64,000 nucleotides of DNA from Pseudoalteromonas piscicida (GTDB lineage: Bacteria > Pseudomonadota > Gammaproteobacteria > Enterobacterales > Alteromonadaceae), in the NCBI RefSeq assembly GCF_002208135.1, contig NZ_CP021646.1:4060001-4124000 (forward strand), given 5' to 3'. The notes beneath the pieces are model-generated. The model was not told the DNA's origin, did not search any database, and saw only the letters and a program-made list of their open reading frames with translations. Numbering within the stretch: the stretch's first letter is position 1; each line of letters begins with the position of its first letter. The translations under genes were made by a program, and so were the position numbers. Below, piece by piece: positions 17,923-27,348 of the stretch.

Positions 17923-20772
17923 TTATTCTTCAAATTCAAAGTATTCACTATTAGAATTCGGGCCTTTAATTTGAAGCAATTGCACTTCACCCTGATAGTC
18001 AATTAATAATTGCTGATAGGCTTGAATAATTTGTGACTTATTCACACGCTTCAGATGATGTATCAGCTCATCTCGAGAACTAAAATCGAGCCTACCACTC
18101 AACCAGTCTTCGAAGTAACGCTGAGATTCAATAAATACATTTTCAGGCTGCTTTTTTAAACTGACAAGCAATCCATCTTTAACAACCTCAAACTCCTTCT
18201 CATCCATTTTTTCAAGTCCTTGATAAAATGACATAATGAAATTATCAAACTCGGACTTAATCTTTGGTAACGAGGTATTTGCACTTTCAATAAATAAACT
18301 GAAAGCTGGATAATCATGTACCTTAAACGCTTTACTCCCTACCGCATAAGCCATTTGCTTTTCAGTTCTCAAAGTATTGAATATTGAGCTATTAAAAAAC
18401 TGGTTCAACACCATAAGCGCCGCATACGTGGGCGCGGATTTTTCGGCGTAAATATAACTCTCTCTATAATAAACGTTATCCAGTGAAGAGCGCTGTTTAT
18501 CATTCGTCATATAACCTTTTTGAGGAGCATATTTGGTTGTAATCTGTGGCTTTTGGGTCTGGGACGTTGGACCAAAAGTTTCTCTTACTTTATACGCAAG
18601 ACTTTGCACATCAGCTTGGTCATAACCACCAAATGCAAATATATCGATGTAAGTGTTACTTACTAACTTATTGTGAAAACTAGCTAATTCCTTGGTATTA
18701 ACTTGCTTAAGTTGTGCGATAACCTGCTCTGTTGTCCACAACATCGCTTCAGTCTTAACTTGTCGACCAAAATGCAGTTCCGACTGATACGCAAGCGGCA
18801 ATTTATCTAGATTTTCTAAAGATTCTAAATACAACTTTTTCGCAGCTTCAAGTCTAGATTCCGAAATTTCCATGCCGGTAATTGCTTTAAAAAGCTGCTC
18901 TGCATAATAATCTTGCTTTCCTGTTTTTCCTGAAAGAGTGATCGCTAAATTTCCTTGCGCATTCTGCATCGCCATCAGATTTATCTGATGCCTTTGTTGA
19001 GCACGTGTCCCCAACCTTTGTAGCTCTCTTATCATCATCACATTTAACAAGTTCAGCATCGTGTGATTTTTCACATCTTGATTAAGTACTGCACTTTCAA
19101 TGGATATACCTAAAACGCCCTGACGCTGTGTAAAATGTTCACTATTTTTCAACCAAGCACTAATACCCTTTGATGCAACAACTTGGCTAGGTAGCTCGTT
19201 GCTTTGCTTAACAAGCTGTGTAGCAACCTTTTCTTCTACAGAAGGCGAATGCAACTTAAAGTTCAACCCTGAATCTGCATAACTTTTTTTCGCCGAATCG
19301 GACAAAGGAGCAACATGGTAGCTACCTTGTGCATATTGCAAAGAAGTGCCCGTTTTTTCATCGTCGCTAATGTGCCATATTCTGGCTTTCTCTATGGTGA
19401 GATTGGATAAACTTTCGCGAATGGCTGCTGAATTAAAACCTTTAAAATAAGTATCAAAATGAAGGATATCGCGAGCAGGTACAGTTTGCATCATACGACT
19501 AAACTGCATTGCCAAATGAAGCGCGGGAGGCTTTTGGTAGCTCTCAAATTGACCACTAAGCATTTGTTTTAGCTCAGCGGCGTATCCTTCAGTTATCCCA
19601 GTTTCCTTAATGAGTTCAACGTAATCAAAAAATGCTGCGACTATTTTTTCCTGATGCATCTTGCCTTTTTCAGTCAACATAAATTGTACCAGCGCAGTAC
19701 CCTCAAGGCCGTAGCTATTGGGTATCAACATAGGTAGCATCATTTCAATTAACCCTTGCTCAGTCAGCGTAGCAGCCAAGGACCCCGGTTCTTGAGAAGC
19801 CAATAACATTTGAATGTACGCATTTGGCTTAAATTGCCAATTAGCAAAGTTTGAAGACAATGGAAACTGTAATAGTAATAGATCGGTAGCAACTTTGGTT
19901 TGGAGCTTGATTTCTTGGCCTAGTGTAGCTTCTGTAAATACCGGTGTTGAAATAATTGGGGGTTCAACCTGTAAGTTTTTTATTTTTGCAAAGTGCTTTT
20001 TTGCTAACGATTTTAATTCGCCAGTCGACTCCCCTCCCACTAGCGTCACTGTCATTAAGTTTGCAGAGTAATACTGCTTGTAAAAGTTAGCCATCGCGGC
20101 ATAGAGGTCATTCTTATTTGATTTACTCTTTAACGAAGCTTTATTGCCTGCACCGAACTTTCTAATTGGATGCTCTGGATTAACGGTTGCAGCGGCCGTA
20201 CGGTTAATCACGAAGCTATCTTGTTGCCTCAATCGTTGCCACTCTTGATCTACTGCATTGATTTCATTATCAATATTTTCTTTATCAAAAAGAGGATTAA
20301 CGATTGCATCACTAAGCATCGTCAATGCAGTATCAAATTTATCTTGCGGTAAACTAAAAAAGTAACTCGTCATTTGCAATTCAGTGGCGGCATTATATTG
20401 TCCGCCATGCTTGCTAATAAAATCCTTCAATGCATTTGGCTTAGGGTAAGCCTTAGATCCCTGAAAGATCATATGTTCCAGAAAGTGCGCCAGCCCTTGA
20501 TAAGATTCAGGGTCATGATATTGGCCAACACCAACCGTCAGACTTACAGCAGCTTCTGAAATACTGGGGTCTGAGACAACCACAACTCGTAGGCCATTTT
20601 CCAATACGAGCTCATCATAACTTCTGTCATCTTGCACACTTTTGATAAATTGAGACTGTGCAATATCAGATGGTACAGCAGAAGTCAGTTGCGTTATCGT
20701 AGTATTTTTTTGTGCTGTAGCATTAAGAGAAATTAGTGCCAAAGCGACTAAAGACAGTCTGTTGTTAAACAT
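17923..20772 (-). CDS. Secreted pitrilysin/insulysin-type M16 zinc peptidase
   Basis: 949 residues with a signal peptide (SLVALALISLNATA). The inverted zinc motif is His96-Phe-Leu-Glu99-His100, and the third ligand Glu177 lies exactly 77 residues after His100, as in pitrilysin. The length covers all four M16 subdomains of a single-chain enzyme. Located in the periplasm or outside. It is 39 bases after the rSAM gene and 44 before the ATP-grasp gene, so it belongs to the RiPP operon. It could trim leaders or cores, degrade product as self-protection, or be the target of a peptide inhibitor. M16 enzymes prefer small unfolded peptides, which fits any of these. Confidence 0.93.
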   Translation of the reverse strand: MFNNRLSLVALALISLNATAQKNTTITQLTSAVPSDIAQSQFIKSVQDDRSYDELVLENGLRVVVVSDPSISEAAVSLTVGVGQYHDPESYQGLAHFLEHMIFQGSKAYPKPNALKDFISKHGGQYNAATELQMTSYFFSLPQDKFDTALTMLSDAIVNPLFDKENIDNEINAVDQEWQRLRQQDSFVINRTAAATVNPEHPIRKFGAGNKASLKSKSNKNDLYAAMANFYKQYYSANLMTVTLVGGESTGELKSLAKKHFAKIKNLQVEPPIISTPVFTEATLGQEIKLQTKVATDLLLLQFPLSSNFANWQFKPNAYIQMLLASQEPGSLAATLTEQGLIEMMLPMLIPNSYGLEGTALVQFMLTEKGKMHQEKIVAAFFDYVELIKETGITEGYAAELKQMLSGQFESYQKPPALHLAMQFSRMMQTVPARDILHFDTYFKGFNSAAIRESLSNLTIEKARIWHISDDEKTGTSLQYAQGSYHVAPLSDSAKKSYADSGLNFKLHSPSVEEKVATQLVKQSNELPSQVVASKGISAWLKNSEHFTQRQGVLGISIESAVLNQDVKNHTMLNLLNVMMIRELQRLGTRAQQRHQINLMAMQNAQGNLAITLSGKTGKQDYYAEQLFKAITGMEISESRLEAAKKLYLESLENLDKLPLAYQSELHFGRQVKTEAMLWTTEQVIAQLKQVNTKELASFHNKLVSNTYIDIFAFGGYDQADVQSLAYKVRETFGPTSQTQKPQITTKYAPQKGYMTNDKQRSSLDNVYYRESYIYAEKSAPTYAALMVLNQFFNSSIFNTLRTEKQMAYAVGSKAFKVHDYPAFSLFIESANTSLPKIKSEFDNFIMSFYQGLEKMDEKEFEVVKDGLLVSLKKQPENVFIESQRYFEDWLSGRLDFSSRDELIHHLKRVNKSQIIQAYQQLLIDYQGEVQLLQIKGPNSNSEYFEFEE

Positions 20773-20811
20773 AACTCACATACCTCTAGAATTTATCGGT
20801 GTTATAATTAC

Positions 20812-22227
20812 TTAGGCTGGCACAGCACTAGACATCAGTGCTTCTCGTTGGGTTTTATCGAACCAAGGAGATTCCTCTTTAGGTACAATACCTGAGTCAA
20901 CGTATTGCTTCATAACAAGGCCCCTTTCAGTAAACAAACGCCTGACCAAATTGGGGTCCGCTTCAAGCCAATTTTCAGGAAATTGCGCCTGTGCTAAGCT
21001 GAATACAGAAGTGTCCTGTGGATCCAAAGGTTTGAAATCTTCAACAACTAAATCAAATACCCCATGATCAAATGGGTCTCCAGACGCTTTTTCTCGAATG
21101 AAAAACCTCTCTTGTTTACCTCTAACTGCCATTTTTACAGCTCGGTGGTGGCAATATGGGTTATTTCCACGCTTGCCAAAGAATACATGAGAGGTCCAGT
21201 TACAACCGCCACGACAAACCTTTGCAAATTCGCAGGTTGCACACTCTCCCCAAAGATGTTTGGTCGCATCTTCAGGTTTATTAATATCGTTGAATCTAAG
21301 CTCATCAGTATTTTCATAGATATCGCGTAGTGAACGCTCTCTAATGTTACCGCCAGTGTATGCATTTGTTGGTAATGAAGGACAGCCCTTAATGCTCCCA
21401 TCAGCTTCTATACCGAGTGTATTCTGACCGGCTCCACAACCTCTATAAAAAGCCCATTCAGAATGGGTGGATTTATTATCTCGAAGCTGACGTTCATAAG
21501 GTCCAAAATAACCAATGTTATTGCCAGCTTGCACAGCTAAGCCATCACGCCTACCTCTAACGGATAGAAAGTTAATTAGAGGGAAAACGTCAAGTAATTC
21601 ATTTGGCTGTAATAGCATTTCATCATTATCTGCAGCATTACCCATAGGTACTGTTAGCTGCAATTGCCATGCTCTAGCACCCACATCTACAAGTTTCTGG
21701 TAAAGCAAAGGCAGTTGCTTTGCCGAATAACGATTTATCTGAGTATTACAACCAACATTAATTCCTACGTTGGTCAATCGTTCAATAGTCAGGAAACATT
21801 GCTTCCAAGCTCCAACTTTTCCTCGGAGCAAATCATGTTCTTTTTCTAATCCATCAATAGAAACAGAAACTGTTGAAATACCAGCCTGCTTCATACGTTT
21901 AGCTGTTCCTTCAGAAATGCCAAAGCCGCCAGTTGTCATTGATGCTTTCATACCCAAGCGGGTAATTTCAGCAGCTATCATCAACCAGTCTGGGCGCATA
22001 AAGGCTTCGCCACCAATCAGTGAAACTTCCTTAATGCCTAGGTCAGCCATTTGATGGACCAAGTCTAATGCTTCTGTTGTGGAGAGTTCATTTACTCTGC
22101 TGTCTCCTGCTCGCGAGCCACAATGACTACACGCTAAATTACATTTCAACGTAATTTCCCATACGGCATAAGTTTGGCGTGCTTCTTTTTTTATTTTTAT
22201 TCCTGCACTATCCATATTGACTGACAT
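20812..22227 (-). CDS. Radical SAM/SPASM peptide maturase 1
   Basis: 471 residues from the ATG at 22227, chosen because TAGGGG lies upstream; a longer frame to 22290 reads through a hairpin. The radical SAM cluster is Cys29-x3-Cys33-x2-Cys36 (CNLACSHC), the GGE motif is LIGGEAFMRPDW, and the SPASM region has CGAGQNTLGIEADGSIKGCP, CATCEFAKVC and GNNPYCHH. From memory this is closest to the maturases of nif11/NHLP-type peptides, the group that includes the splicease PlpX, which excises tyramine at X-Tyr-Gly. Its partner precursor 82 bases upstream has Leu-Tyr-Gly. It is a paralogue of the enzyme at 27349. Exact reaction not proven. Confidence 0.92.
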   Translation of the reverse strand: MSVNMDSAGIKIKKEARQTYAVWEITLKCNLACSHCGSRAGDSRVNELSTTEALDLVHQMADLGIKEVSLIGGEAFMRPDWLMIAAEITRLGMKASMTTGGFGISEGTAKRMKQAGISTVSVSIDGLEKEHDLLRGKVGAWKQCFLTIERLTNVGINVGCNTQINRYSAKQLPLLYQKLVDVGARAWQLQLTVPMGNAADNDEMLLQPNELLDVFPLINFLSVRGRRDGLAVQAGNNIGYFGPYERQLRDNKSTHSEWAFYRGCGAGQNTLGIEADGSIKGCPSLPTNAYTGGNIRERSLRDIYENTDELRFNDINKPEDATKHLWGECATCEFAKVCRGGCNWTSHVFFGKRGNNPYCHHRAVKMAVRGKQERFFIREKASGDPFDHGVFDLVVEDFKPLDPQDTSVFSLAQAQFPENWLEADPNLVRRLFTERGLVMKQYVDSGIVPKEESPWFDKTQREALMSSAVPA

Positions 22228-22256
22228 ATTTTTAACCCCTAGTAGCTCAAGTCTTA

Positions 22257-22281
22257 TTGGTGGCGCGTAACGCGCCACCAA
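22257..22281 (-). promoter_or_regulatory. GC-rich hairpin between precursor 1 and its maturase
   Basis: TTGGTGGCGCG pairs perfectly with CGCGCCACCAA around a 3-base loop, 27 bases after the precursor stop. There is no T tract on the minus strand, so it is more likely a transcript stabiliser or a leaky attenuator that keeps precursor mRNA in excess over enzyme mRNA. Confidence 0.65.
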
Positions 22282-22308
22282 CACAATCACGATCTATTCG
22301 AAACGTTC

Positions 22309-22491
22309 TTAGAACTTTTCAAATGGAGGATCGATGATTACGCCGTATAGCGGCTGAGGGCAAACCCACCAGTCACAAGGTGGTAATTTGTCATCACCAG
22401 GGAATTTGATAGGTGATAGACCACCTTCTACTTTTACAAGTAGTTCTTTTGCTTCGGTAACATCTTGCATATTTTGATGTAAGTCTTTCAT
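22309..22491 (-). CDS. Radical SAM RiPP precursor 1 (Leu-Tyr-Gly)
   Basis: 60 residues. Leader with the amphipathic ELLVKVEGG ending at Gly23-Gly24, a motif shared with precursor 2 (ELLELVEGG). The core of 36 residues is Pro-rich with CDWWVC (Cys39-Cys44) and ends PLYGVIIDPPFEKF, where Leu48-Tyr49-Gly50 is a candidate splice site. The ATG is preceded by TTAGGATAATAAA. The maturase gene follows after a hairpin. The two Cys around two Trp could form a disulfide loop. Confidence 0.85.
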   Translation of the reverse strand: MKDLHQNMQDVTEAKELLVKVEGGLSPIKFPGDDKLPPCDWWVCPQPLYGVIIDPPFEKF

Positions 22492-22568
22492 TTTATTATC
22501 CTAATTTATTTTTAACAAATAACATGTAGTTTGATTACCAAGTTTGAAGCTTCAAATGGAAGGCATCG

Positions 22569-22736
22569 CTAGATCTTCCAACCAACACAGAACCACTGTC
22601 CTTTTGTGGCGCTGAGATTGATACTATCTCGCTTTTTTTGGTAATCGATTTTCAGACAAAGTGGAGAAGTAGAGTTGAGTACAGCCACTTGCCAGACCGA
22701 CTTAAAGTTGCAAAGTGTGAAAGGTAAATAACACAT
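22569..22736 (-). CDS. Possible small protein upstream of precursor 1 (uncertain)
   Basis: A 55-codon minus-strand frame beginning MCYLPFTLCNFKSVW and ending GQWFCVGWKI. It has four Cys and many aromatics. No proper ribosome site: GAAGAG abuts the ATG. No homologue is known to me. It lies in a 620-base gap that otherwise contains only AT-rich sequence, so it could be a decayed remnant or chance. Confidence 0.2.
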   Translation of the reverse strand: MCYLPFTLCNFKSVWQVAVLNSTSPLCLKIDYQKKRDSINLSATKGQWFCVGWKI

Positions 22737-23110
22737 CTCTTCAATTCGGTATGGCTCAATATTGTTGCTAAAAAAGTTTTAAATCAAACAAAGGAAAAAA
22801 ACAACTTAACTATAACTATCATAACCTTAAGCACCAACATTATGGCCAAATAAGAGTATATTATTGGTTTGATATTGATATTCAGCTAATGTAAAAATCA
22901 AACTAAACACTTTGACAGATGAGAGACAGTTGATGAGCCCCCATTAATCATTCAGTGTCTATAACATGAGCGTACGGCCTAGAGAGATAAAATGATGATG
23001 GCCATTCAAAAGTATGACCTACTAAGATCAACAGTCGTGTGATGCGAAAGGAGTTTGGAAAAGTTTATGAATAATCTCGTAAGAGTGATGCTTACTATGT
23101 TTGGTACACT
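22737..23110. promoter_or_regulatory. AT-rich intergenic region, likely promoter of precursor 1 operon
   Basis: About 370 bases without a credible gene between the 187-residue membrane protein and the precursor 1 unit. A promoter for the precursor1-rSAM-M16-ATP-grasp operon is expected here; no box was assigned with confidence. Confidence 0.3.
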
Positions 23111-23674
23111 TCAATCCCAAGGCGAAACTCCGAGATCTAATCGGTGTTTTTTAATCACTTGAAGAAATGCTGCCAATTGCGATTCTGCTAGTCTCCAACA
23201 TATACCCTTACTTAGATATTTATCCCTGCGTTGGTCTTTGTCCTGGCAATGTAAGCCAAATAAAGATGGCTCATGTTCATCTTGAAATACCAATAAGCTA
23301 TCAAGGCTTTCAAAATGGATCGTTTTGTCTCGCAAAAACAGATAAGAAATCACAATCGTGCAATTCTTGACATCTAAAACCAACTTATTTTGAATCGTAA
23401 CCAACAAGTAAAACCCAGCCGAGACCATAAAAGTGACACAGTATAAGCTAAACCAAAAAAGTATTTTAGGGTTACTGAGAAGTTCAGACTTAAACGCCGA
23501 CGCTGCGCTCTGCGGTGAGTATATCCCCTCCGACATCCAAGCTGATATGCCGAAAAAAACGACTAATGCAAATAATAGACGAGATACTTTAATTGAAAAG
23601 TAAAATTGCGTAGTGTTTACTTCATCTACCAGTGTAGACTCCCCTCGGGGAGAGGTTTGTATGTGATCGTCCAC
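23111..23674 (-). CDS. Small two-helix membrane protein of unknown function
   Basis: 187 residues, cytoplasmic N-terminus, hydrophobic segments at about 31-47 and 71-94, then a C-terminal soluble part of about 90 residues with beta character (NCTIVISYLFLRDKTIHFE). I do not recognise it. The layout (two membrane segments then a PH-like tail) is also seen in the 131-residue protein at 32129, in the second peptide array. It lies between the subtilase and the precursor 1 operon and could be an immunity or sensor protein. Confidence 0.6.
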   Translation of the reverse strand: MDDHIQTSPRGESTLVDEVNTTQFYFSIKVSRLLFALVVFFGISAWMSEGIYSPQSAASAFKSELLSNPKILFWFSLYCVTFMVSAGFYLLVTIQNKLVLDVKNCTIVISYLFLRDKTIHFESLDSLLVFQDEHEPSLFGLHCQDKDQRRDKYLSKGICWRLAESQLAAFLQVIKKHRLDLGVSPWD

Positions 23675-23774
23675 GATTGATGTTCCCTTTACTGCTATTT
23701 TTAAGTTGATATTACTGCAAACTATGGAAAATATGCAGCCACAAAATAACTAGCATTCCATGGCTGCTTGCCGA

Positions 23775-26711
23775 TTACTGCTTACTCTTAATTAGTCCTA
23801 CCGGACCGCTATGAGTTGTCGCTGTAAATTGTAAGCTTGGAGTTTCTAAATGGATTACCAACCCTAAACTAGCCGCAGAGATAGATTCATCCGAATTGAC
23901 TCGACCATCCGCGTTAAGATCTTGCCAAACCATTAGACGGTCAAAATTGCTATCTAATGCGTCTATCTTCAAGTCGCGATTGCTATCTAATAGCAATAAA
24001 GTATCCAACTGAGTATCTGCATGACCAAAATGCACTTCATTAACACTGTCGAGCTCGCCGCTTCCGTTAAAGTCTATGAATAACATTCCGTCACTTTGAC
24101 CTAAGGAAATCTCTCTGTCTGCTTGCGCGGACTGCCAGCGAACACCATTGTTATCTAGATCAAGCATAACAATGTACGTGTTATCAAGCAGATCGATGCT
24201 TCTCAGATGCTCTCGACATAACATATCGGGCCTAGTTACCCGCTGATAACCGCAGCGCATGTCATTGAGTATTTCATTTCCTTTATTCACGACTTTTTGA
24301 TAATAGCTAGCAGCAGTCATCGCATCCTTGACATACGTATCGTAAACAAAATTTTCAACAGCTGTTTCAACACTATTACCAGCCGCGTAGCTGAACCCAA
24401 CAGAGACTGCAGCCTTGCCAACAGCAACTACAGGGTTTTTACCTAACATTCTGCCAGCTGCATCGATTGTTTTACCAGTTTTAGCGGCAACCACAAATGC
24501 AAGTGCCTCAGCTAACGCTTCTTGACCCTCACCATTCCAAGCGTGACTAAAACCTTGTACGCCACTGTTGAGCCTATCGGCGAGTTTACCTAAGTTTTGA
24601 AGCATTCCATTGACTTGTTTATAGGCTGAACTATTTGGGTCTAGGCCATTTAATATTTGCTTTAGCTTCAACTGGAATTGCGCGACAACGTTAGTAATAT
24701 CGCCTGCATCTTCTTTAAATTGTCTAGCTTCTTTCTCTTTTTGACTATTTTGATTACTTGATGATGAGCCGCCTCCTCCGCCTCCGCCGTCAGAAAAACC
24801 TGAACCACCACCATAACCCCAGCTAATGAAGCCACCAAATCCGCCACCAGAATTACCTCCACCACAAGCTAGTGTGTAGCTTTCACATGAATAAACCACT
24901 GTGATTCGTTCTATTTCTGATAACTGGTAACCAGAACCGGCATAGTCACTATCGAAGTCTGCGGTATAACTAGGTTGAGTTTTATCGCACTCACCGATAT
25001 AGCTCCACGCTTCATAATCACCATCGGAGAATAAAGGGTTTTGATTTTTTGACCAATAGCTCGCTTCATAAACAAAGCGGCCAAAAGCAACACGCTCCCC
25101 TTGTGTATACGCGCGATTACTATACCAAGAAGCAGGACAGTGATTTACACCTTGCTCCGGTAACTCAATCTCGCCATTTAATACTTGGTTTGCTTTATAA
25201 AAGTCGACTAATCCAAAACCAAATTTACCATCTCTGCCCTGTTGCCCCAGGTCTTCGGCACTGCCAAATAACGCTTGAATTAGCGCTTCTCTATCCGCAT
25301 TAGGGTTAGCTGATTTGAGCTTGGCTATACCAGCACTTACAATGGCTGCTGCTTGTGATGTGCCGGATAAAACAGCATACTCAGACTGATTTACATCAAC
25401 CTGTAAATCGAATGTCTCTGAACTTCCGTGTGTTAACGTCAAGTTTGGAATAAGTAGAGTCGGGAAGCTTGTGCTAAAATCGATCTTGCTAATGGTAGTA
25501 TCTGCAATACCAACATCATAAGTAAATACTATCCCACTACCGTTAGCATCAGCACATGTGTCTGTAGCATCTTTTAACCACTGCTTGCTTTCAGGGGATA
25601 GAGTATATTGTGCATCATGCTCATCCAATAGCGTTTTAGGCAGCGCTACCAAGCAATTTTCCACTAAGCTCAATTCATTTGGAAAGTCCTGAGTACCATT
25701 ATCAATCTGAACAAAGTGCAGTTTATTTCCTACATTATTGCTCACCGCAGTCACTCGATTACGATTCGTCATTGTCGAACGAATATTCACACCGGGCGCA
25801 ACTAAATCAATACTGGCATTCTCAGCGGAAAAATATGCAAGATCCGTATTTTCATCGATCGCGCCAACGGAGATCACATTTCGATAAGCCGCTGGAAACG
25901 CTAGGTAGTCACCTTTATCTGATTGAGGTATCCCGTGATTTCCCGCAGCAGCAACAAAAATAATGTCTCTGTCATAGGCAAGTCTATCGATCACATCTCG
26001 AGTAGCAGATGAAAAGTATGGACTACTAAGCGACATATTAATCACTTGAGCACCTGAATTTGCACATTGCTCTATGGCACTAATTAGGTCTGAATCGCGA
26101 ATAATAGAATTCTCACCATTAGCCGATCGTAATAATTTTCGTACTTCAACGGATATTTCACCGTTCGCAAAAACAGGATCGGTAAGTAGTCCAGCGAGGT
26201 GAGTTCCGTGTCCAATCGCATCTTGATACCAGAAGCCTGCATACTCACTACTCAGCCCTGAAAATAACTTTGAGTTTAATTGGGAATGATTAAGTTGAAC
26301 ACCTGAATCGATCAGACACACTTTCGTTGTACCAACGGTCTGAACCTCCAGTTTAGAAAGCTTTGTTAACTGTTGCCAGTTAAGCTGATTTTGCGATTTA
26401 TCACCCGCATTATGAGAAAGTAATTGAGGGAAATGATACCTATGATTTCCCTCAATCCGCAGTAAACCACCTTGATTAAGTGATTCTACAAGTAGAGAGT
26501 CAAGTTCATTCTGGGTAACGGTGAGAGAAGCATAAGTACGGACACCATCTGAAGATAACAGCGTTGACCGCGCAACAAATTCTGAGGGTAAATTTCCCTG
26601 AGTGTAGCTCACAACAATAGGTGTTGTATTCTCATCGGCTCCAGATGCATATAAGTGCCCTACGGGCAAAAGTGCCAATAATAAACTTTGTGCAAGTTTA
26701 CTAAATTTCAT
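23775..26711 (-). CDS. Large secreted S8 subtilase with CBM-like, Gly-rich and Ca-binding parts
   Basis: 978 residues with a signal peptide (LLLALLPVGHLYASG). The S8 triad is Asp135 (VCLIDSGVQ), His168 (GHGTHLAGL) and Ser452 (LSGTSQAAAI), with about 110 inserted residues (320-440) before the Ser strand. Then come an aromatic-rich segment like a CBM5/12 fold (WYSNRAYTQGERVAFG), a Gly/Ser-rich linker near 620-655, an alpha-helical part, and EF-hand/dockerin-like calcium loops (DLDNNG, DFNGSG, DSNRD, DLNADGRV). It sits between precursor 2 and the membrane protein. It may mature the peptides, or be an exported enzyme regulated by them. Confidence 0.9.
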   Translation of the reverse strand: MKFSKLAQSLLLALLPVGHLYASGADENTTPIVVSYTQGNLPSEFVARSTLLSSDGVRTYASLTVTQNELDSLLVESLNQGGLLRIEGNHRYHFPQLLSHNAGDKSQNQLNWQQLTKLSKLEVQTVGTTKVCLIDSGVQLNHSQLNSKLFSGLSSEYAGFWYQDAIGHGTHLAGLLTDPVFANGEISVEVRKLLRSANGENSIIRDSDLISAIEQCANSGAQVINMSLSSPYFSSATRDVIDRLAYDRDIIFVAAAGNHGIPQSDKGDYLAFPAAYRNVISVGAIDENTDLAYFSAENASIDLVAPGVNIRSTMTNRNRVTAVSNNVGNKLHFVQIDNGTQDFPNELSLVENCLVALPKTLLDEHDAQYTLSPESKQWLKDATDTCADANGSGIVFTYDVGIADTTISKIDFSTSFPTLLIPNLTLTHGSSETFDLQVDVNQSEYAVLSGTSQAAAIVSAGIAKLKSANPNADREALIQALFGSAEDLGQQGRDGKFGFGLVDFYKANQVLNGEIELPEQGVNHCPASWYSNRAYTQGERVAFGRFVYEASYWSKNQNPLFSDGDYEAWSYIGECDKTQPSYTADFDSDYAGSGYQLSEIERITVVYSCESYTLACGGGNSGGGFGGFISWGYGGGSGFSDGGGGGGGSSSSNQNSQKEKEARQFKEDAGDITNVVAQFQLKLKQILNGLDPNSSAYKQVNGMLQNLGKLADRLNSGVQGFSHAWNGEGQEALAEALAFVVAAKTGKTIDAAGRMLGKNPVVAVGKAAVSVGFSYAAGNSVETAVENFVYDTYVKDAMTAASYYQKVVNKGNEILNDMRCGYQRVTRPDMLCREHLRSIDLLDNTYIVMLDLDNNGVRWQSAQADREISLGQSDGMLFIDFNGSGELDSVNEVHFGHADTQLDTLLLLDSNRDLKIDALDSNFDRLMVWQDLNADGRVNSDESISAASLGLVIHLETPSLQFTATTHSGPVGLIKSKQ

Positions 26712-27002
26712 CTTCTATTCCTTTTTTATTATCTTTTTCAAAGTATTGAAGGGTTTATTCTATTTCCTATTCCACCATATGAAGTATTCAGCTAATAATT
26801 GAGAGACGCTTATTGGACAGTAGCTTGTTAAGTAGTCGTTGTGATTAAATCAAAAGACTAGAGCGCACGATTTGTCCAGAGCACTATCAACTAGTTAAGA
26901 AAGCCTAATGCTATTGCTGATGAAAATTTGTGACCCTAGTAAACAGTTGGGATATGAGGTAACAAAGAGGCAAAAGAAATCTCTTCCGCCCTTATGCATT
27001 GC

Positions 27003-27221
27003 TTATTTCAAAGAGTACTTAGCTAAATCATATGGTGGGATCCAGATACCGTACGACATTTGAAACGGAGGCTTTACTGGGTCAATAGGGTCAGGAATAA
27101 CACGAGGAAAATCCCAAGGAACAGGTGTTAAGCCATTATCATGCAATGTGCCACCTTCGACTAACTCAAGTAACTCGGCTGCATTATTCAGCTCTTGCAT
27201 ATCGTAGTTTTTATTTCTCAT
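27003..27221 (-). CDS. Radical SAM RiPP precursor 2 (Ser-Tyr-Gly)
   Basis: 72 residues. Leader ends AELLELVEGG (Gly23-Gly24), as in precursor 1. The core is Pro-rich (PVPWDFP, PDPIDPVKPPF), has no Cys, and ends MSYGIWIPPYDLAKYSLK with Ser56-Tyr57-Gly58 as the candidate splice site. The ATG is preceded by TGTAATAAGGAAAATAAA, the recurrent leader element. It lies 127 bases after the maturase 2 gene. Confidence 0.85.
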   Translation of the reverse strand: MRNKNYDMQELNNAAELLELVEGGTLHDNGLTPVPWDFPRVIPDPIDPVKPPFQMSYGIWIPPYDLAKYSLK

Positions 27222-27320
27222 TTTATTTTCCTTATTACATTTATTGATAGAGCTTGTACTTTCGAGAGTATACTTTGCGGTAAACCGCTAAGTTTTGGTG
27301 CCTCTATCATTTACACCTAG

Positions 27321-27340
27321 AAGTCTGCCGCCACAGACTT
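27321..27340 (-). promoter_or_regulatory. Small hairpin between maturase 2 and precursor 2
   Basis: AAGTCTG pairs with CAGACTT (7 bp, 6-base loop), 8 bases after the maturase stop. It may partly terminate enzyme mRNA so that precursor 2 is driven from its own promoter. Confidence 0.4.
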
Positions 27341-27348
27341 TTATTCAC

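Noticed and set aside
24668..24865. Minus-strand frame rich in Val/Ala within the subtilase gene
   Set aside because: Shadow of the Gly-rich linker of the S8 protease in another frame.
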